Shown here: piece after piece, positions 26,334 to 34,257 of the stretch | How the letters are laid out: the number at the start of each line of letters is the position of its first letter | Position numbering within the stretch: position 1 is the first letter of the stretch | The notes under the pieces: model-generated | The model's database searches: none | What the model was told of the DNA's origin: nothing | Seen by the model: only the letters and a program-made list of their open reading frames with translations | Position numbers and translations under genes: made by a program | NCBI GenBank assembly: GCA_009720755.1 | Contig: WNKV01000006.1 | Span: 1-64,000 of the forward strand | Origin: Rhodoplanes serenus | Lineage (GTDB): Bacteria > Pseudomonadota > Alphaproteobacteria > Rhizobiales > Xanthobacteraceae | Direction: 5' to 3' | DNA length: 64,000 nucleotides

Positions 26334-27155
26334 ATGGCGGAGTTCGAGGACATCGCGCTGTCGGTGCGTGGCGGCGTCGCCCGCATCACCATCACGCGGC
26401 CGGAGCGCTACAACGCCTTCCGGGCGCAGACCTGCGAGGAGCTGATCACCGCCTTCGTGCGCGCCGGGGCCGATCGCGATGTCGGCGTGATCGTGCTCAC
26501 CGGGGCAGGCGACAAGGCGTTCTGCACCGGCGGCGACCAGTCGTCGCACGCCGGCGGCTATGGCGGCCGCGGCACCATCGGGCTGCCGCTGGAGGAGCTG
26601 CACACGGTCATCCGCGACGTGCCCAAGCCGGTGATCGCCCGGGTGAACGGCTTCGCCATCGGGGGCGGCAACGTGCTGGTGACCTGCTGCGATCTCGCCA
26701 TCGCGTCCGACCGCGCCGTGTTCGGCCAGGTCGGCCCCAAGGTCGGCTCGGTCGATCCGGGCTTCGGCACCGCCTTCCTGGCCCGCGTGGTGGGGGAGAA
26801 GAAGGCGCGCGAGATCTGGTTCCTGTGCCGCCGCTACACGGCCGAGCAGGCGCTCGCCATGGGGCTCGTCAACGCGGTGGTGCCGCATGCCGAGCTGGAC
26901 GCCGAGGTCGAGCGCTGGTGCGCCGAGATCCTGGCGCTCAGCCCCACCGCCATCGCCATCGCCAAGCGGGCCTTCAACGCCGATTCCGAATCGATCCGCG
27001 GCATCTCGGCGCTCGGCATGCAGGCGGTGAGCCTGTTCTACGAGACCCCCGAGAGCAAGGAGGGGGTGGCGGCCTTCCGGGAGAAGCGGCCGCCGCGCTT
27101 CCGCGGCGCCGGGCCAGTGGATGACGGTTCGGTCGACGAGGGTCAGCCGGGATAG
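26334..27155 (+). CDS. badI: BadI-like 2-ketocyclohexanecarboxyl-CoA hydrolase
   Basis: The 273-aa crotonase-fold protein reads very like BadI of Rhodopseudomonas palustris: RPERYNAFRAQTCEELI, FCTGGDQSSH, GLPLEELHTVIRDVPKPVIARV, FGQVGPKVGSVDPGFG and FLARVVGEKKAREIW. BadI opens the ring of 2-ketocyclohexane-1-carboxyl-CoA to pimeloyl-CoA in anaerobic benzoate and cyclohexanecarboxylate degradation. The close relative MenB (DHNA-CoA synthase) is the main alternative. A GGAGGGAG box precedes the ATG. No other bad genes are in the window. Its 3' end overlaps the convergent peptidase gene by 13 bp. Confidence 0.8.
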   Translation: MAEFEDIALSVRGGVARITITRPERYNAFRAQTCEELITAFVRAGADRDVGVIVLTGAGDKAFCTGGDQSSHAGGYGGRGTIGLPLEELHTVIRDVPKPVIARVNGFAIGGGNVLVTCCDLAIASDRAVFGQVGPKVGSVDPGFGTAFLARVVGEKKAREIWFLCRRYTAEQALAMGLVNAVVPHAELDAEVERWCAEILALSPTAIAIAKRAFNADSESIRGISALGMQAVSLFYETPESKEGVAAFREKRPPRFRGAGPVDDGSVDEGQPG

Positions 27156-28144
27156 AGGTCCCGCCAGGCCGGCAGCGCCCCCGGGAACGGCAGGGCGGTC
27201 GCCTCGTAGACGCCGCGCGCGATGGCGCGGGCCACCACATGGGCGGCGACCGCGCCGAGCCGCGTCAGCCCGATCACCGGATCGCCGAGGATGCGGCGGC
27301 CGGTCGCCGCGGCGAACACGATGTCGCCGTCGAGCGGCGTGTGGATCGGGTAGAGGGCGCGGGCGAGGCCGTCCTGCGCCATGGTGGCGAGACGCTTGGC
27401 GTGGGTGCGCCCCAGCGCCGCGTCGGTGACCACCACGACGAGCGTCGTCGCGGTGCGCGGCAGGCCCTTGGTGACGGTGGCGAGCGCCGCCGCCGGCACC
27501 GTGGCGGGCGAGCCGCGGCCGCCGAACTCGCCGTCCTGCTCGAACGGGCCGGCCCAGAAGTGCGGACCGTCCCCCACCGTGGCGCTGCCGGCCGCGTTGA
27601 CGGCGGCGAGCGCCGCCACCGTGATGCCGTCCTCGGTGACCGCCGAGGCGGCGCCGATGCCGCCCTTCATGTTGACCGTGGTGGCGCCGAGGCCGGCGCC
27701 GACGCTGCCGAGCGCGTGCGGCCCGGGCGTGGCCGCCGCCGCCGCCGCATAGCCGAGCTCGCGATAGGGCGGGAAGCGGCCCCACCCCTTGTCGCCGCCG
27801 TTGAGCAGGTCGAACAGGATGGCGCCCGGCACGATCGGCACCCGGATGTCGCGCACCGCAAAGCCGCGGTCGTTCTCGCGCAGATACGCCTGGACGCCGG
27901 CGCAGGCGTCGAGTCCGAAGGCCGAGCCGCCGGCGAGCGCGATGGCGTCGACCTTCTCGACGGTGCGGCCGGAATCGAGCAGGTCGGTCTCGCGGGTGCC
28001 GGGGCCGCCGCCGCGCACGTCGCAGGCGGCGATCACCGGCTCGTCGAACAGGATGCAGGTGACCCCCGAAGCGAGCTGCGCGTCCTCGGCGTGGCCGACC
28101 GAGACGCCGGGGATGTCGGTGAGAAGATTGCGTCGCATCGTCAT
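27143..28144 (-). CDS. P1/DmpA-family aminopeptidase
   Basis: The 333-aa protein opens with LLTDIPGVSVGHAEDAQ and contains ALAGGSAFGLDACAGV, TTVNMKGGIGAAS and AAVNAAGSATVG. These are hallmarks of the self-cleaving P1 (S58) family, such as the L-aminopeptidase D-Ala-esterase DmpA and beta-peptidyl aminopeptidases. These precursors cleave before the nucleophilic residue to give alpha and beta chains. The natural substrate is unknown. Start ATG 28144 has a second ATG two codons later. The gene lies 10 bp from the LOG-like gene upstream, so the two are probably one operon. Confidence 0.85.
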   Translation of the reverse strand: MTMRRNLLTDIPGVSVGHAEDAQLASGVTCILFDEPVIAACDVRGGGPGTRETDLLDSGRTVEKVDAIALAGGSAFGLDACAGVQAYLRENDRGFAVRDIRVPIVPGAILFDLLNGGDKGWGRFPPYRELGYAAAAAATPGPHALGSVGAGLGATTVNMKGGIGAASAVTEDGITVAALAAVNAAGSATVGDGPHFWAGPFEQDGEFGGRGSPATVPAAALATVTKGLPRTATTLVVVVTDAALGRTHAKRLATMAQDGLARALYPIHTPLDGDIVFAAATGRRILGDPVIGLTRLGAVAAHVVARAIARGVYEATALPFPGALPAWRDLYPG

Positions 28145-28154
28145 GGTCGCATCG

Positions 28155-28769
28155 TCATGGCAGCGGGTCCGGAATCGAGAAGCCGTCGCGCCGCAGGATG
28201 TCGGCGAGCCGCTCGGCCGCCGCCGCGATGGTGTCGACCCGCACGAAGGCGGCGCGCGCCTCGTCGGGGAAGTCCTCGGCCGGGCCGAGCAGCACGGTGC
28301 GGCGTGCCGCCGGCGGGCGGTCCGCCTCGCCGCGGAAACGCGCCGCGATGGCCAGCTCGTTGCGGGTGCCGACCGATCCGGCGAGCCCGACCACGGCGTC
28401 GGCCGACAGCACGTTGACGTGGTTGCGCGAGGGCGCCGTCGTCCAGTCCTCGACACGCGGCGGCAGCGCCGTGAAGATCGCCAGCTCGACGAGCGGGTTC
28501 GGGTAGGCGATGCCGTCGGACGTGTGGTGCGGGGCGTCGAGATCGCCGGCGGGATCGCGCGGCACCATGCCGAGCGACAGGCCGCGCCGCGCCGGTACTG
28601 CCACGAAGCCCTCGGCGGCGGCCGACATCACGCCGAAGCCGGCGCCGGTGAGCAGATGGGCGCCCAACCCGGCCACCATGGCGCCGACCGCCCGGGCGAG
28701 GGCGGCCCGCTCGGGCGGAAGCGGCGAGCCGCTGCCGAGGACGGCGACGACGGGAAGCCTGTGGACCAT
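28155..28769 (-). CDS. LOG-like Rossmann-fold protein
   Basis: The 204-aa protein starts with PVVAVLGSGSP and contains LLTGAGFGVMSAAAEGF and VVGLAGSVGTRNELAIA, which correspond to the nucleotide-binding loops of the LOG/TIGR00725 group. True LOG proteins have PGGxGTxxE; here the second loop is AGSVGTRNE, so phosphoribohydrolase activity on cytokinin-type nucleotides is uncertain. A nucleotide-binding or carrier role is equally possible. It is the first gene of a leftward pair with the P1 peptidase. Confidence 0.65.
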   Translation of the reverse strand: MVHRLPVVAVLGSGSPLPPERAALARAVGAMVAGLGAHLLTGAGFGVMSAAAEGFVAVPARRGLSLGMVPRDPAGDLDAPHHTSDGIAYPNPLVELAIFTALPPRVEDWTTAPSRNHVNVLSADAVVGLAGSVGTRNELAIAARFRGEADRPPAARRTVLLGPAEDFPDEARAAFVRVDTIAAAAERLADILRRDGFSIPDPLP

Positions 28770-29032
28770 GGCCTGTGCGCAATCGGGTGCGCGCCAACCG
28801 ACACGGATTCGAGAAGGCCGTCAATCGGGCCTGCTACGGGCGAAGCGCCCCACACGATTGCGGGAGGTAGCCCGGGCGTGCTTGCCCGGCCCGCCGCCAG
28901 CGGGCATCAAGGGCCGGCCCGACGAAGCCGGACGGGTTCGCGCAGTCGCTGCGCTGACGCAAGGAGAGCGAGGGCGTTCCGGCGTAGGATGGGCCGACCC
29001 TCGCTCGATCGACGGAACGGATCGCTGACACC

Positions 29033-29767
29033 ATGACCGACGTCTCGCTGCTCTGGGCGCTGCTGGCCGGCATCGTCAGCTTCCTCTCGCCCTGCGTGCT
29101 GCCGCTGGTGCCGCCCTATCTGGTGTACCTGGCCGGCAGCTCGCTCGAACGGGTCGGCGCCGAGGGCGCCGCGGTGGCGCGCGACCGCCGCGACACCGTG
29201 GCGGCGGCGCTGGTGTTCGTCGCCGGCTTCTCGACCGTGTTCGTGGCGCTCGGCGCCAGCGCCAGCCTGATCGGGGCGCTGCTGCGGGCCTATTCGGGCG
29301 GGCTGTCGATCGTCGCCGGGCTCGTCATCATCGGCATGGGGCTGCATTTTCTCGGCCTCACCCGCATCGACGTGCTGATGCGGGAGCGGCGGCTGCCGAT
29401 GCCGCGGCCGGTGGGGCTGTGGGGCGCCTACGCGATGGGACTCGCCTTCGCGTTCGGCTGGACGCCGTGCATCGGGCCGATTCTGGCTGCGATCCTCGCG
29501 GTGGCGGCCTCCAAGGACACGGTGCTGCGCGGCGCCGGTCTGCTGGCCGTCTACTCGGTCGGGCTCGGGCTGCCGTTCGTGGCCGCGGCCTTCGCGGTGG
29601 AGCCGTTCACGGCCTTCCTGGCGCGCTTCAAGCACCGGCTCGCCCTGGTCGAGAAGGCCATGGGGGTGCTGATGATTCTCACCGGCCTCGCCTTCCTGTT
29701 CGGGCTCATCAACCAGGCCAGCTTCCTGCTGCTGGAGTGGTTCCCGATCCTCGCCACCATCGGCTGA
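29033..29767 (+). CDS. ccdA: Cytochrome c biogenesis protein CcdA
   Basis: The 244-aa protein has about six membrane helices. The first carries SFLSPCVLPLVPPYL and a later one GWTPCIGPILAAI, the two cysteine-proline motifs of CcdA/DsbD membrane domains. It passes electrons from cytosolic thioredoxin to periplasmic thiols, for example for haem attachment to apocytochrome c. That fits a phototroph with many c-type cytochromes and possibly the thiol oxidoreductase at 252. It appears monocistronic; no ccmG or resA lies beside it. Confidence 0.9.
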   Translation: MTDVSLLWALLAGIVSFLSPCVLPLVPPYLVYLAGSSLERVGAEGAAVARDRRDTVAAALVFVAGFSTVFVALGASASLIGALLRAYSGGLSIVAGLVIIGMGLHFLGLTRIDVLMRERRLPMPRPVGLWGAYAMGLAFAFGWTPCIGPILAAILAVAASKDTVLRGAGLLAVYSVGLGLPFVAAAFAVEPFTAFLARFKHRLALVEKAMGVLMILTGLAFLFGLINQASFLLLEWFPILATIG

Positions 29768-30174
29768 GCCGACCCCGCATCGGCGGCGCGCCGGTCGCGT
29801 CGCGCGCAGGGGGCCGACCCGCGGACGCGGGGCGAATCGTCGCGTTCGGACCGCGTGCCCCGGGGGCGCAGCCGACGATCGAATCCGGCCGCTGCCGCGT
29901 CTCCCGGTGGGACTGAACACCGCTGCCGAGAGGCCCGACGCCCGCTCGTTCCGCCGCCCGAAATCGAAGCGTCAACTCGGCGAGACTGTCGCGGCGGAGA
30001 GCCGGCTTCTAATCCCGCGGGATGGGTCGGGCCGCCGCGGCGGTTTGGGCCAAGCCCGTCAACAGCGCAGGATCAGGCCGTTTTTCCCGTGCTAATCCGG
30101 CCGGACATGTGCGGCCGCCCATAGTGCGACCGGCCAGGGTCCATTAGCCGAGGAAAATTACGTATTGGTCCTCG

Positions 30175-30202
30175 TTGACACTCAGAGATGTAAAGGTAGC
30201 AT
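30175..30202 (+). promoter_or_regulatory. Candidate puc promoter
   Basis: A perfect TTGACA (30175-30180) is followed after 16 bp by TAGCAT (30197-30202), a fair minus-10 element, in a locally AT-rich stretch. The first TGT-N12-ACA palindrome overlaps the minus-10 part, as expected for repression by PpsR/CrtJ. Confidence 0.55.
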
Positions 30203-30206
30203 TACA
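30189..30206. promoter_or_regulatory. PpsR/CrtJ-type operator 1
   Basis: TGT (30189-30191), twelve bases, then ACA (30204-30206) matches the consensus of the aerobic photosynthesis repressor PpsR/CrtJ. It overlaps the candidate minus-10 region. The regulator itself is not encoded in this window. Confidence 0.7.
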
Positions 30207-30212
30207 CTGGAC

Positions 30213-30230
30213 TGTTAAGACAGAACGACA
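30213..30230. promoter_or_regulatory. PpsR/CrtJ-type operator 2
   Basis: A second TGT-N12-ACA (TGT 30213-30215, ACA 30228-30230) begins six bases after the first. Paired sites are usual for cooperative PpsR/CrtJ binding at puc and bch promoters, which strengthens both calls. Confidence 0.7.
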
Positions 30231-30777
30231 CGAGGCGACCTGACAGGAACGTGAGTCGTCCGTCTCCGGCAGAGGCTGTCGATCAGGGACTTTCTATCAG
30301 GATCTACGATCCGGGAGGCCGCCCTCGGGCGGGATGGCTGGCGCGGGGCGCGAGCCGGGTAGGGTGCGCAGCCACGGGGCGCGCCGATGGACAGGAGGCC
30401 GCGGGTCGGCCGGCACGGCCGGACCGGGTTCGAGGCAGGACATTGGAACTCCGCCGCTGGCCGGTCGGGCACGGTGGCGGGTCAAGGCGGTGCGTCTCGG
30501 CGCCCGCAGCGTGCGACAGGTCGGTCCGCCGGCCGTCGACAGCAGGTTTCTGATGACGGACTTCAAGTTCAACGAGGACGTGGTCGGCTGGGCAAGACCG
30601 TTGTCGCGGTGGCTCAACGATGTCGACTGGCAGTCGAGCTGGCGCATGTTCTCGATCCAGTATTCCCCCGATGCCATCGGGCGGAATGTCGGTCGTGGCG
30701 ATTTCCGTCACGACAAAACCCGGCTGTCAGGGCGTTTGCAGCGACGTCCTGCGGCAACCTCAATGGAGGGTATACAG

Positions 30778-30921
30778 ATGGCTGAAAATCGGAGCCTTTC
30801 CGGCCTGACCGAGGAGGAGGCGCTCGAGTTCCACGCCCAGTTCAAGACCACCTTCACCGCCTTCATGGTGATCTGCGTCCTCGCCCACGTTCTCGTGTGG
30901 GCCTGGAAGCCCTGGTACTGA
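30778..30921 (+). CDS. pucB: Light-harvesting 2 beta subunit
   Basis: The 47-aa antenna polypeptide contains LSGLTEEEALEFHAQFKTTF, one membrane helix and the terminal HVLVWAWKPWY. The histidine in LAHVLVW ligates bacteriochlorophyll a. It is close to the LH2 beta chain of Phaeospirillum (Rhodospirillum) molischianum, whose complex is an octamer, more than to the Rhodoblastus acidophilus type. The subunit sits in the intracytoplasmic membrane and passes excitation to LH1. GGAGGG lies eight bases before the ATG. pucA follows 19 bp downstream. Confidence 0.93.
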   Translation: MAENRSLSGLTEEEALEFHAQFKTTFTAFMVICVLAHVLVWAWKPWY

Positions 30922-30940
30922 GCGATAGGGGGAATTCGAA

Positions 30941-31120
30941 ATGGCCAACCCGCAAGACGACTACAAGATCTGGCTGGTCCTCAATCCGTCGACCTGGCTG
31001 CCGGTGATCTGGATCGCCGCCCTCGTGGTGGCTCTCGCGATCCATGCGTTCGTGCTGAACAACCCGCGGTACAACTACATGGACATCAAGACCGCGGCCG
31101 AGAAGGTGCAGACGAAGTAA
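30941..31120 (+). CDS. pucA: Light-harvesting 2 alpha subunit
   Basis: The 59-aa alpha polypeptide reads [19 protein letters not shown], a membrane helix with the bacteriochlorophyll-binding histidine in AIHAFVL, and a charged tail [20 protein letters not shown]. The first half is almost the molischianum LH2 alpha chain; the tail differs and is longer and more polar. An AGGGGG box precedes the ATG. It forms the pigment-binding heterodimer with pucB. No pucC, pucDE or other antenna gene follows. Confidence 0.92.
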   Translation: MANPQDDYKIWLVLNPSTWLPVIWIAALVVALAIHAFVLNNPRYNYMDIKTAAEKVQTK

Positions 31121-31140
31121 GCTGCGCGATTTCGGCGTTT

Positions 31141-31157
31141 CTCCTCTTTTCGAGGAG
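31141..31157 (+). other. Hairpin after pucA
   Basis: CTCCTC (31141-31146) pairs with GAGGAG (31152-31157) around TTTTC, 20 bp after the pucA stop. There is no downstream T run, so it may protect the 3' end of puc mRNA rather than terminate by itself. Confidence 0.45.
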
Positions 31158-31521
31158 CGTGCGCAGGCGGGTGGCTCGGATCGTCCGATCCAGTCCACTC
31201 GTATCGTCGGGAAGGCTTTTTGCCGTCGCGACGAGGTGACGCGTGATGCCTTCGTGCTCACGCGTCGTCCCTGCGCCGGTCGAGCCGGTTTCGGCCGGAT
31301 CGGCAGACGGACGGTAATTGGTGTTGCGTACCACACGGGTGCCGAAGCTCGCTTCGGCGCCCGTTTTATTGTGTTCGTCGCGCAAAGCACGAGTCCCGAC
31401 GAGGCTCGCCCGACCAGTGCGGGTGACCGGGCTTTGGGCTGTGACGGGCGAGATCCGCGCCTCACCGCGACCCCGGCCTCAGGTTTGGACGGGCGCGTGC
31501 CCGGCGCGATGGCACACGGCC

Positions 31522-31592
31522 TCACCTCGCCCCGCGACGCGGGGAGAGGTCGGATCGCGGGCCGCAGGCCGGCGATATGGGTGAGGGGCTTC
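31522..31592. repeat. Dispersed repeat B, copy 1
   Basis: The roughly 71-bp element starts TCACCTCGCCCCGCG and ends GGGTGAGGGGCTTC. Internally it holds the short palindrome CCCCGCGACGCGGGG and the block GGGCCGCAGGCCGGCGAT. Its ends are complementary (CTCACC with GGTGAG), as in small palindromic intergenic elements of Rhizobiales. Confidence 0.7.
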
Positions 31593-31630
31593 ACCGCGTA
31601 TCGAATTACCGAGGCGGCCGAGACACTGAT

Positions 31631-31711
31631 ACCAACGGCAGCACTCTCGGACTGCATCCTCCGGCCGAAGGCCGGGCACGACGAGTCGACATCAGCAGCC
31701 ATCGGCATGAG
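31631..31711. repeat. Dispersed repeat A, copy 1
   Basis: The 81-bp element beginning ACCAACGGCAGCACTCTC is about 95% identical to the copy at 31865-31945. It includes CCGGCCGAAGGCCGG, an internal palindrome. Confidence 0.75.
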
Positions 31712-31864
31712 AGAGCATGCCGTGAGGGCCTCGTGCCCCGGACGCGGCGCGCAGTGCCGCGAGCCGGGGCCCAGAGCCGCAAGCTCCGCAATCACTGCCC
31801 CTGGGTCCCGGGTCTCCGGCGCGTCGCGCCTCCGCCCGGGACACGCGAGCTGCGACCAGATCAG

Positions 31865-31945
31865 ACCAACGGTAGCACTCTCGGACTACATCCTCCGGCC
31901 GAAGGCCGGGCACGACGAGTCGACATCAGCAGCCATGGGTATGAG
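31865..31945. repeat. Dispersed repeat A, copy 2
   Basis: Same orientation and length as copy 1, starting 234 bp later, with only a few substitutions. The similarity suggests recent duplication or homogenisation. Confidence 0.75.
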
Positions 31946-31965
31946 ATCGGCTCCCGCACCGGGCT

Positions 31966-32037
31966 TCACCTCGCCCCGCGAAGCGGGGAGAGGTCGGATC
32001 GCGGGCCGCAGGCCGGCGATCCGGGTGAGGGGGCTTC
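31966..32037. repeat. Dispersed repeat B, copy 2
   Basis: Nearly identical to the copy at 31522-31592, with CCCCGCGAAGCGGGG in place of the slightly different central palindrome and one extra G near the end. Confidence 0.7.
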
Positions 32038-32204
32038 CCGCTTCACTGCCCTCGAGACAGACAGCGGTATGAAGGCCCCCCGTCGTGCGCAGCTCCGCCG
32101 CACGCGCGACAGATCGAACGCGCCGTCGACCAGGACGTGGTGAACCGTCCCGGTCGCGGCGGGTTGAGGGGACAGGGGACTCGCTTCGGACTGGCGGAGA
32201 CACC

Positions 32205-32609
32205 ATGCTGGCCCACGACATCATCTCGACCCATCCCGACGTGCGGGGCAACACCAACGACGCTCTGATCCACTGCATCGAGGAGTGCTACTCCTGCGCC
32301 CAGGCGTGCACCGCCTGCGCCGATGCCTGCCTCGGCGAGCAGGACGTGAACCGGCTGCGGCAGTGCATCCGGCTCAATCTCGACTGTGCCGACATCTGTG
32401 CGGCGACCGGCGCCATCGCGTCGCGTCGCACCGGCTCCAACGAGGCGGTGATCCACGCCATGCTGGAGGCGTGCGCGCTGGCCTGTCGGCAATGCGGCGA
32501 GGAGTGCCGGCGGCATGCCGAGCACCACGAGCACTGCAAGGTGTGTGCGGAGGCGTGCCGCCGCTGCGAGGAAGCCTGCCGCGAGGCGATGCGCACCGTG
32601 GCGCACTGA
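32205..32609 (+). CDS. Cytosolic copper-storage (Csp-like) protein
   Basis: The 134-aa protein has 18 cysteines spaced along helices (CIEECYSCAQACTACADAC near the start; CKVCAEACRRCEEAC near the end) and a cluster HAEHHEHC. This is the pattern of the DUF326/Csp four-helix bundles, which hold many Cu(I) ions inside the bundle. There is no signal peptide, so it resembles Csp3 (cytosolic) rather than Csp1. GGAG lies a few bases before ATG 32205. It stands alone between the repeat spacer and the liv genes. No copper sensor or exporter is nearby. Confidence 0.85.
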   Translation: MLAHDIISTHPDVRGNTNDALIHCIEECYSCAQACTACADACLGEQDVNRLRQCIRLNLDCADICAATGAIASRRTGSNEAVIHAMLEACALACRQCGEECRRHAEHHEHCKVCAEACRRCEEACREAMRTVAH

Positions 32610-32695
32610 CGCGGCGGAACGCTCGGGCCATCCCGGCGGCGGCGTCCGCAGCGTCGTCGTCCGCGGCGGTCCGGCCGACGAGCCCAAACACGAAG

Positions 32696-32762
32696 CCGCC
32701 GGGATCTCGCGATCCCGGCGGTTCGTCCTGTCGGCCGACTCGAGCCGGCCCGTCTCGAGTCG
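32696..32762. terminator. Twin hairpins between csp and livK
   Basis: Two strong inverted repeats lie here: an 11-bp stem CCGCCGGGATC/GATCCCGGCGG (32696-32721) and a 9-bp stem CGACTCGAG/CTCGAGTCG (32736-32762). They separate the convergent copper-storage and livK genes and could end both transcripts, although T runs are weak. Confidence 0.5.
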
Positions 32763-32902
32763 GCCTTTGCTCGTCGCCTCGCCTTTGCCTCGCAGGACCG
32801 ATGTCGCGTCGTCGCTCTTCGACCGATCGCTCGTCCCGTGGCCCTGCGGTGACGCCGCGTCGCGGCGGCGCCCGCAGCGCAGCCAGCGGGCGCTGCTGCG
32901 CC

Positions 32903-34075
32903 TTACTCCGTCGCTTCCACGTAGGTGAGCTTGCCGTCCTCGCCCTTCTTCCAGACATAGAGGACGTAGCGGTCCTTCTTCTTGCCGCCGACCAGGTAGC
33001 CCTCGTTGGAGACGTCGCCCTTCTTGTCGAGCGACAGCGTGCCCAGCACGGTGTCGAACGGCTTGCCGGACGACATCACGGCCGCGACCTTCTTGGGATC
33101 GGCGGCCTTGGCCTCCTCGATGGCGGCCTTGATGACCTGCACGGCGGCGTAGCTGTACAGCGTGTAGGCCTGCGGCTCGAACCCGCGCTTGCGGAAGACC
33201 TCGACAATCTCCTTGTTGGCCGGGTTGGTGCGCGGGTCGGGCGAGAACGTCATCAGCGAGCCCTCGACCCCCTGCCCGGCGATCGCCGCGAACTCGTTGT
33301 CGGCGAGGCCATCGCCGCCCATGATGACGGCCTTGACGCCCTGGTCGCGCATCTGGCGCAGGATCAGGCCGCCGGTGTCGTGCAGGCCGCCCCAGAACAC
33401 GAGGTCCGGATTGGCCGCCTTGAGCTTGGAGACCAGGGCGGTGAAGTCCTTGTCGTCCTTGTTGACGCCCTCGTAGAGCACCTCCTTGAGGCCCTTGGCG
33501 TTCATCGCCTTGCGGGTCTCGTCGGCGAGGCCCTGGCCGTAGGTGGTCTTGTCGTGGACGACGGCGATGCGCTTGCCCTTGAACTTGTCGGCGATGATGG
33601 CGCCGGCGAGGCCGCCCTGCTGGTCGTCGCGGCCGCAGACGCGGAAGATGTTCCACATGCCGCGCTCGGTGACCTTCGGATTGGTCGAGGCCGGGGTGAC
33701 CGACAGGATGCCGTTGTCCTGATAGACCTCCGAGGACGGTATGGTGACGCCGGAGTTGAAGTGGCCGACCACGAACTTGACGCCGTCGGCCACGAACTTG
33801 TTGGCCACCGATACGCCTTCCTTGGGATCGCCGCGGTCGTCGCCGGCGTACAGCTCGATCTTCTGGCCGAGGATGCCGCCCGCCGCATTGATGTCGGCGA
33901 CCGCCTGCTCGACGCCTTGCTTGAGCTGCGCCCCGAAGGCGGCGCTGCCGCCCGTCATCGGGCCGCCGACGCCGATGCGGATCTGAGCCTCGGCGCTGCT
34001 CGGCGCCAAAGCGGTGCCGAGCGCGGTGCCGATCGCGAGACCGAGCGCGAGGACCTGCGTCCTGCCGTGGATCAT
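32903..34075 (-). CDS. livK: Branched-chain-type ABC substrate-binding protein
   Basis: The 390-aa periplasmic binding protein has a signal peptide (residues 1-30, ending SSAEAQ) and the type I fold of LivK/LivJ: IRIGVGGPMTGGSAAFG, VVGHFNSGVTIPSSEVY, DDKDFTALVSKLK and GGDGLADNEF. It captures branched-chain amino acids or, in several phototrophic Rhizobiales, aromatic acids. It is the last gene of a leftward block livH-livM-livG-livF-membrane protein-livK. A good RBS (GGAGGAGG) precedes the ATG, so it may also be expressed on its own, as binding proteins need to be abundant. Confidence 0.9.
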   Translation of the reverse strand: MIHGRTQVLALGLAIGTALGTALAPSSAEAQIRIGVGGPMTGGSAAFGAQLKQGVEQAVADINAAGGILGQKIELYAGDDRGDPKEGVSVANKFVADGVKFVVGHFNSGVTIPSSEVYQDNGILSVTPASTNPKVTERGMWNIFRVCGRDDQQGGLAGAIIADKFKGKRIAVVHDKTTYGQGLADETRKAMNAKGLKEVLYEGVNKDDKDFTALVSKLKAANPDLVFWGGLHDTGGLILRQMRDQGVKAVIMGGDGLADNEFAAIAGQGVEGSLMTFSPDPRTNPANKEIVEVFRKRGFEPQAYTLYSYAAVQVIKAAIEEAKAADPKKVAAVMSSGKPFDTVLGTLSLDKKGDVSNEGYLVGGKKKDRYVLYVWKKGEDGKLTYVEATE

Positions 34076-34257
34076 CGTTCCTCCTCCTGCGGGATCGTGA
34101 AGCCCATATGCGTGGCGGTAGGCGCCACCCTGGTGCCATTGAGACGGAAACCGCCCGCCGTGTCACTCGGCATGGCGGCGCCGGACGGCGGCTTCGCCCG
34201 CGGCGCGGTGCCGCGCCTCCGGGGGCCGCACGCCCGCGCGGCGCTCACGCGCGGCGC

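Larger units (their letters stand above)
29768..30777. other. Long puc upstream region
   Basis: This kilobase separates ccdA from pucB. The candidate promoter and two operator palindromes lie at 30175-30230, leaving a leader of roughly 550 bp. Frames in the leader, including one open from 30334 in phase with pucB, look like high-GC shadows. I recognise no protein or RNA family in it. Confidence 0.5.
31121..32204. other. Repeat-rich spacer without genes
   Basis: Apart from the hairpin at 31141, this 1.08-kb region consists largely of two interleaved repeat families (A and B, listed separately), each present twice, in the order B-A-A-B. Open frames through it are made of repeat sequence and do not resemble proteins. 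Confidence 0.6.

Noticed and set aside
30297-30711. Minus-strand frames in the puc leader
   Set aside because: There is no ribosome site or recognisable motif; treated as chance frames.
31236-32143. Open frames of 188 and 278 codons in the puc-csp spacer
   Set aside because: They are made of the dispersed repeats and match no protein pattern in any frame.
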